From Pseudomonadales bacterium (GTDB lineage: Bacteria > Pseudomonadota > Gammaproteobacteria > Pseudomonadales > Azotimanducaceae): 64,000 nucleotides of DNA. The stretch's first letter is position 1; every line of letters starts with the position of its first letter. The position numbers and the translations under genes were made by a program. Positions 63,899-64,000 of the stretch are shown here, piece after piece. The notes under the pieces were generated by a model that saw only the letters and a list, made by a program, of their open reading frames with translations, was not told where the DNA came from and ran no database searches. Location: the NCBI GenBank assembly GCA_024234635.1, contig JACKNX010000001.1, positions 452,871-516,870 on the forward strand, written 5' to 3'.

Positions 63899-63974
63899 TG
63901 GCAGGCCAGGAGGGAATCGAACCCCCAACCTGCGGTTTTGGAGACCGCCGCTCTGCCAATTGAGCTACTGGCCT
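63899..63974 (-). tRNA. tRNA-Trp (anticodon CCA)
   Basis: 76 bases with encoded CCA. Acceptor AGGCCAG/CTGGCCT, anticodon loop CTCCAAA giving anticodon CCA, T arm GTTCGATTC. tRNA-Trp upstream of secE-nusG and downstream of tufB is a common arrangement. Confidence 0.97.
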
Positions 63975-64000
63975 AGTTTCTATTATTTCGCCTACGGGCA

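Overview
This window is a core chromosomal segment of a high-GC gammaproteobacterium. The gene set, order and closest recalled protein matches (GlgB, UvrA, PrfA, S12, S10) are gammaproteobacterial. The rpoBC cluster joins the str-S10-spc-alpha cluster directly, as in Pseudomonas- or Xanthomonas-like lineages and unlike E. coli. The genus cannot be named from the sequence alone.

Left part (1-7.6 kb, mostly minus strand): a glgB-glgX pair (glgX cut by the left edge), then a hairpin-rich intergenic repeat and a complete IS110-family insertion sequence. This is the clearest mobile element in the window, and its non-coding 5' end folds into several hairpins as expected for a bridge RNA. Next come ychF, pth, rplY and tRNA-Gln. 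The usual ispE and prs genes are missing between lolB and rplY.

Middle part (7.6-28.2 kb): lolB diverges from hemA-prfA-prmC-moeB, whose starts and stops overlap. A long minus-strand run (proA-nadD-rsfS-rlmH-mrdA-rodA-mltB-rlpA, then dacA-ybeD-lipB) couples NAD and proline synthesis and ribosome maturation to cell elongation and peptidoglycan remodelling. RsfS carries an unusual histone-H1-like Lys-Pro-Ala tail. A LON-domain protein, a dienelactone hydrolase, uppP, ssb and uvrA follow.

Accessory stretch (28.2-33.1 kb): a DUF3336-patatin lipase, dapD, a ferritin-like DUF6306-type protein and a LysR regulator, with two more copies of the hairpin repeat.

Right part (33.1-64 kb, all minus strand): the full transcription/translation cluster, in transcription order tRNA-Trp, secE, nusG, rplKAJL, rpoBC, rpsLG, fusA, tuf, rpsJ-rplCDWB-rpsS-rplV-rpsC-rplP-rpmC-rpsQ, rplNXE-rpsNH-rplFR-rpsE-rpmDO-secY-rpmJ, rpsMKD-rpoA-rplQ. 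It ends in a textbook terminator. A near-consensus promoter precedes rpsJ, and structured leaders precede rplJ, rpoB and rpoC/rpsL boundaries. A 16-base motif shared by the tuf 3' flank and the right edge suggests a second tuf gene just outside the window.
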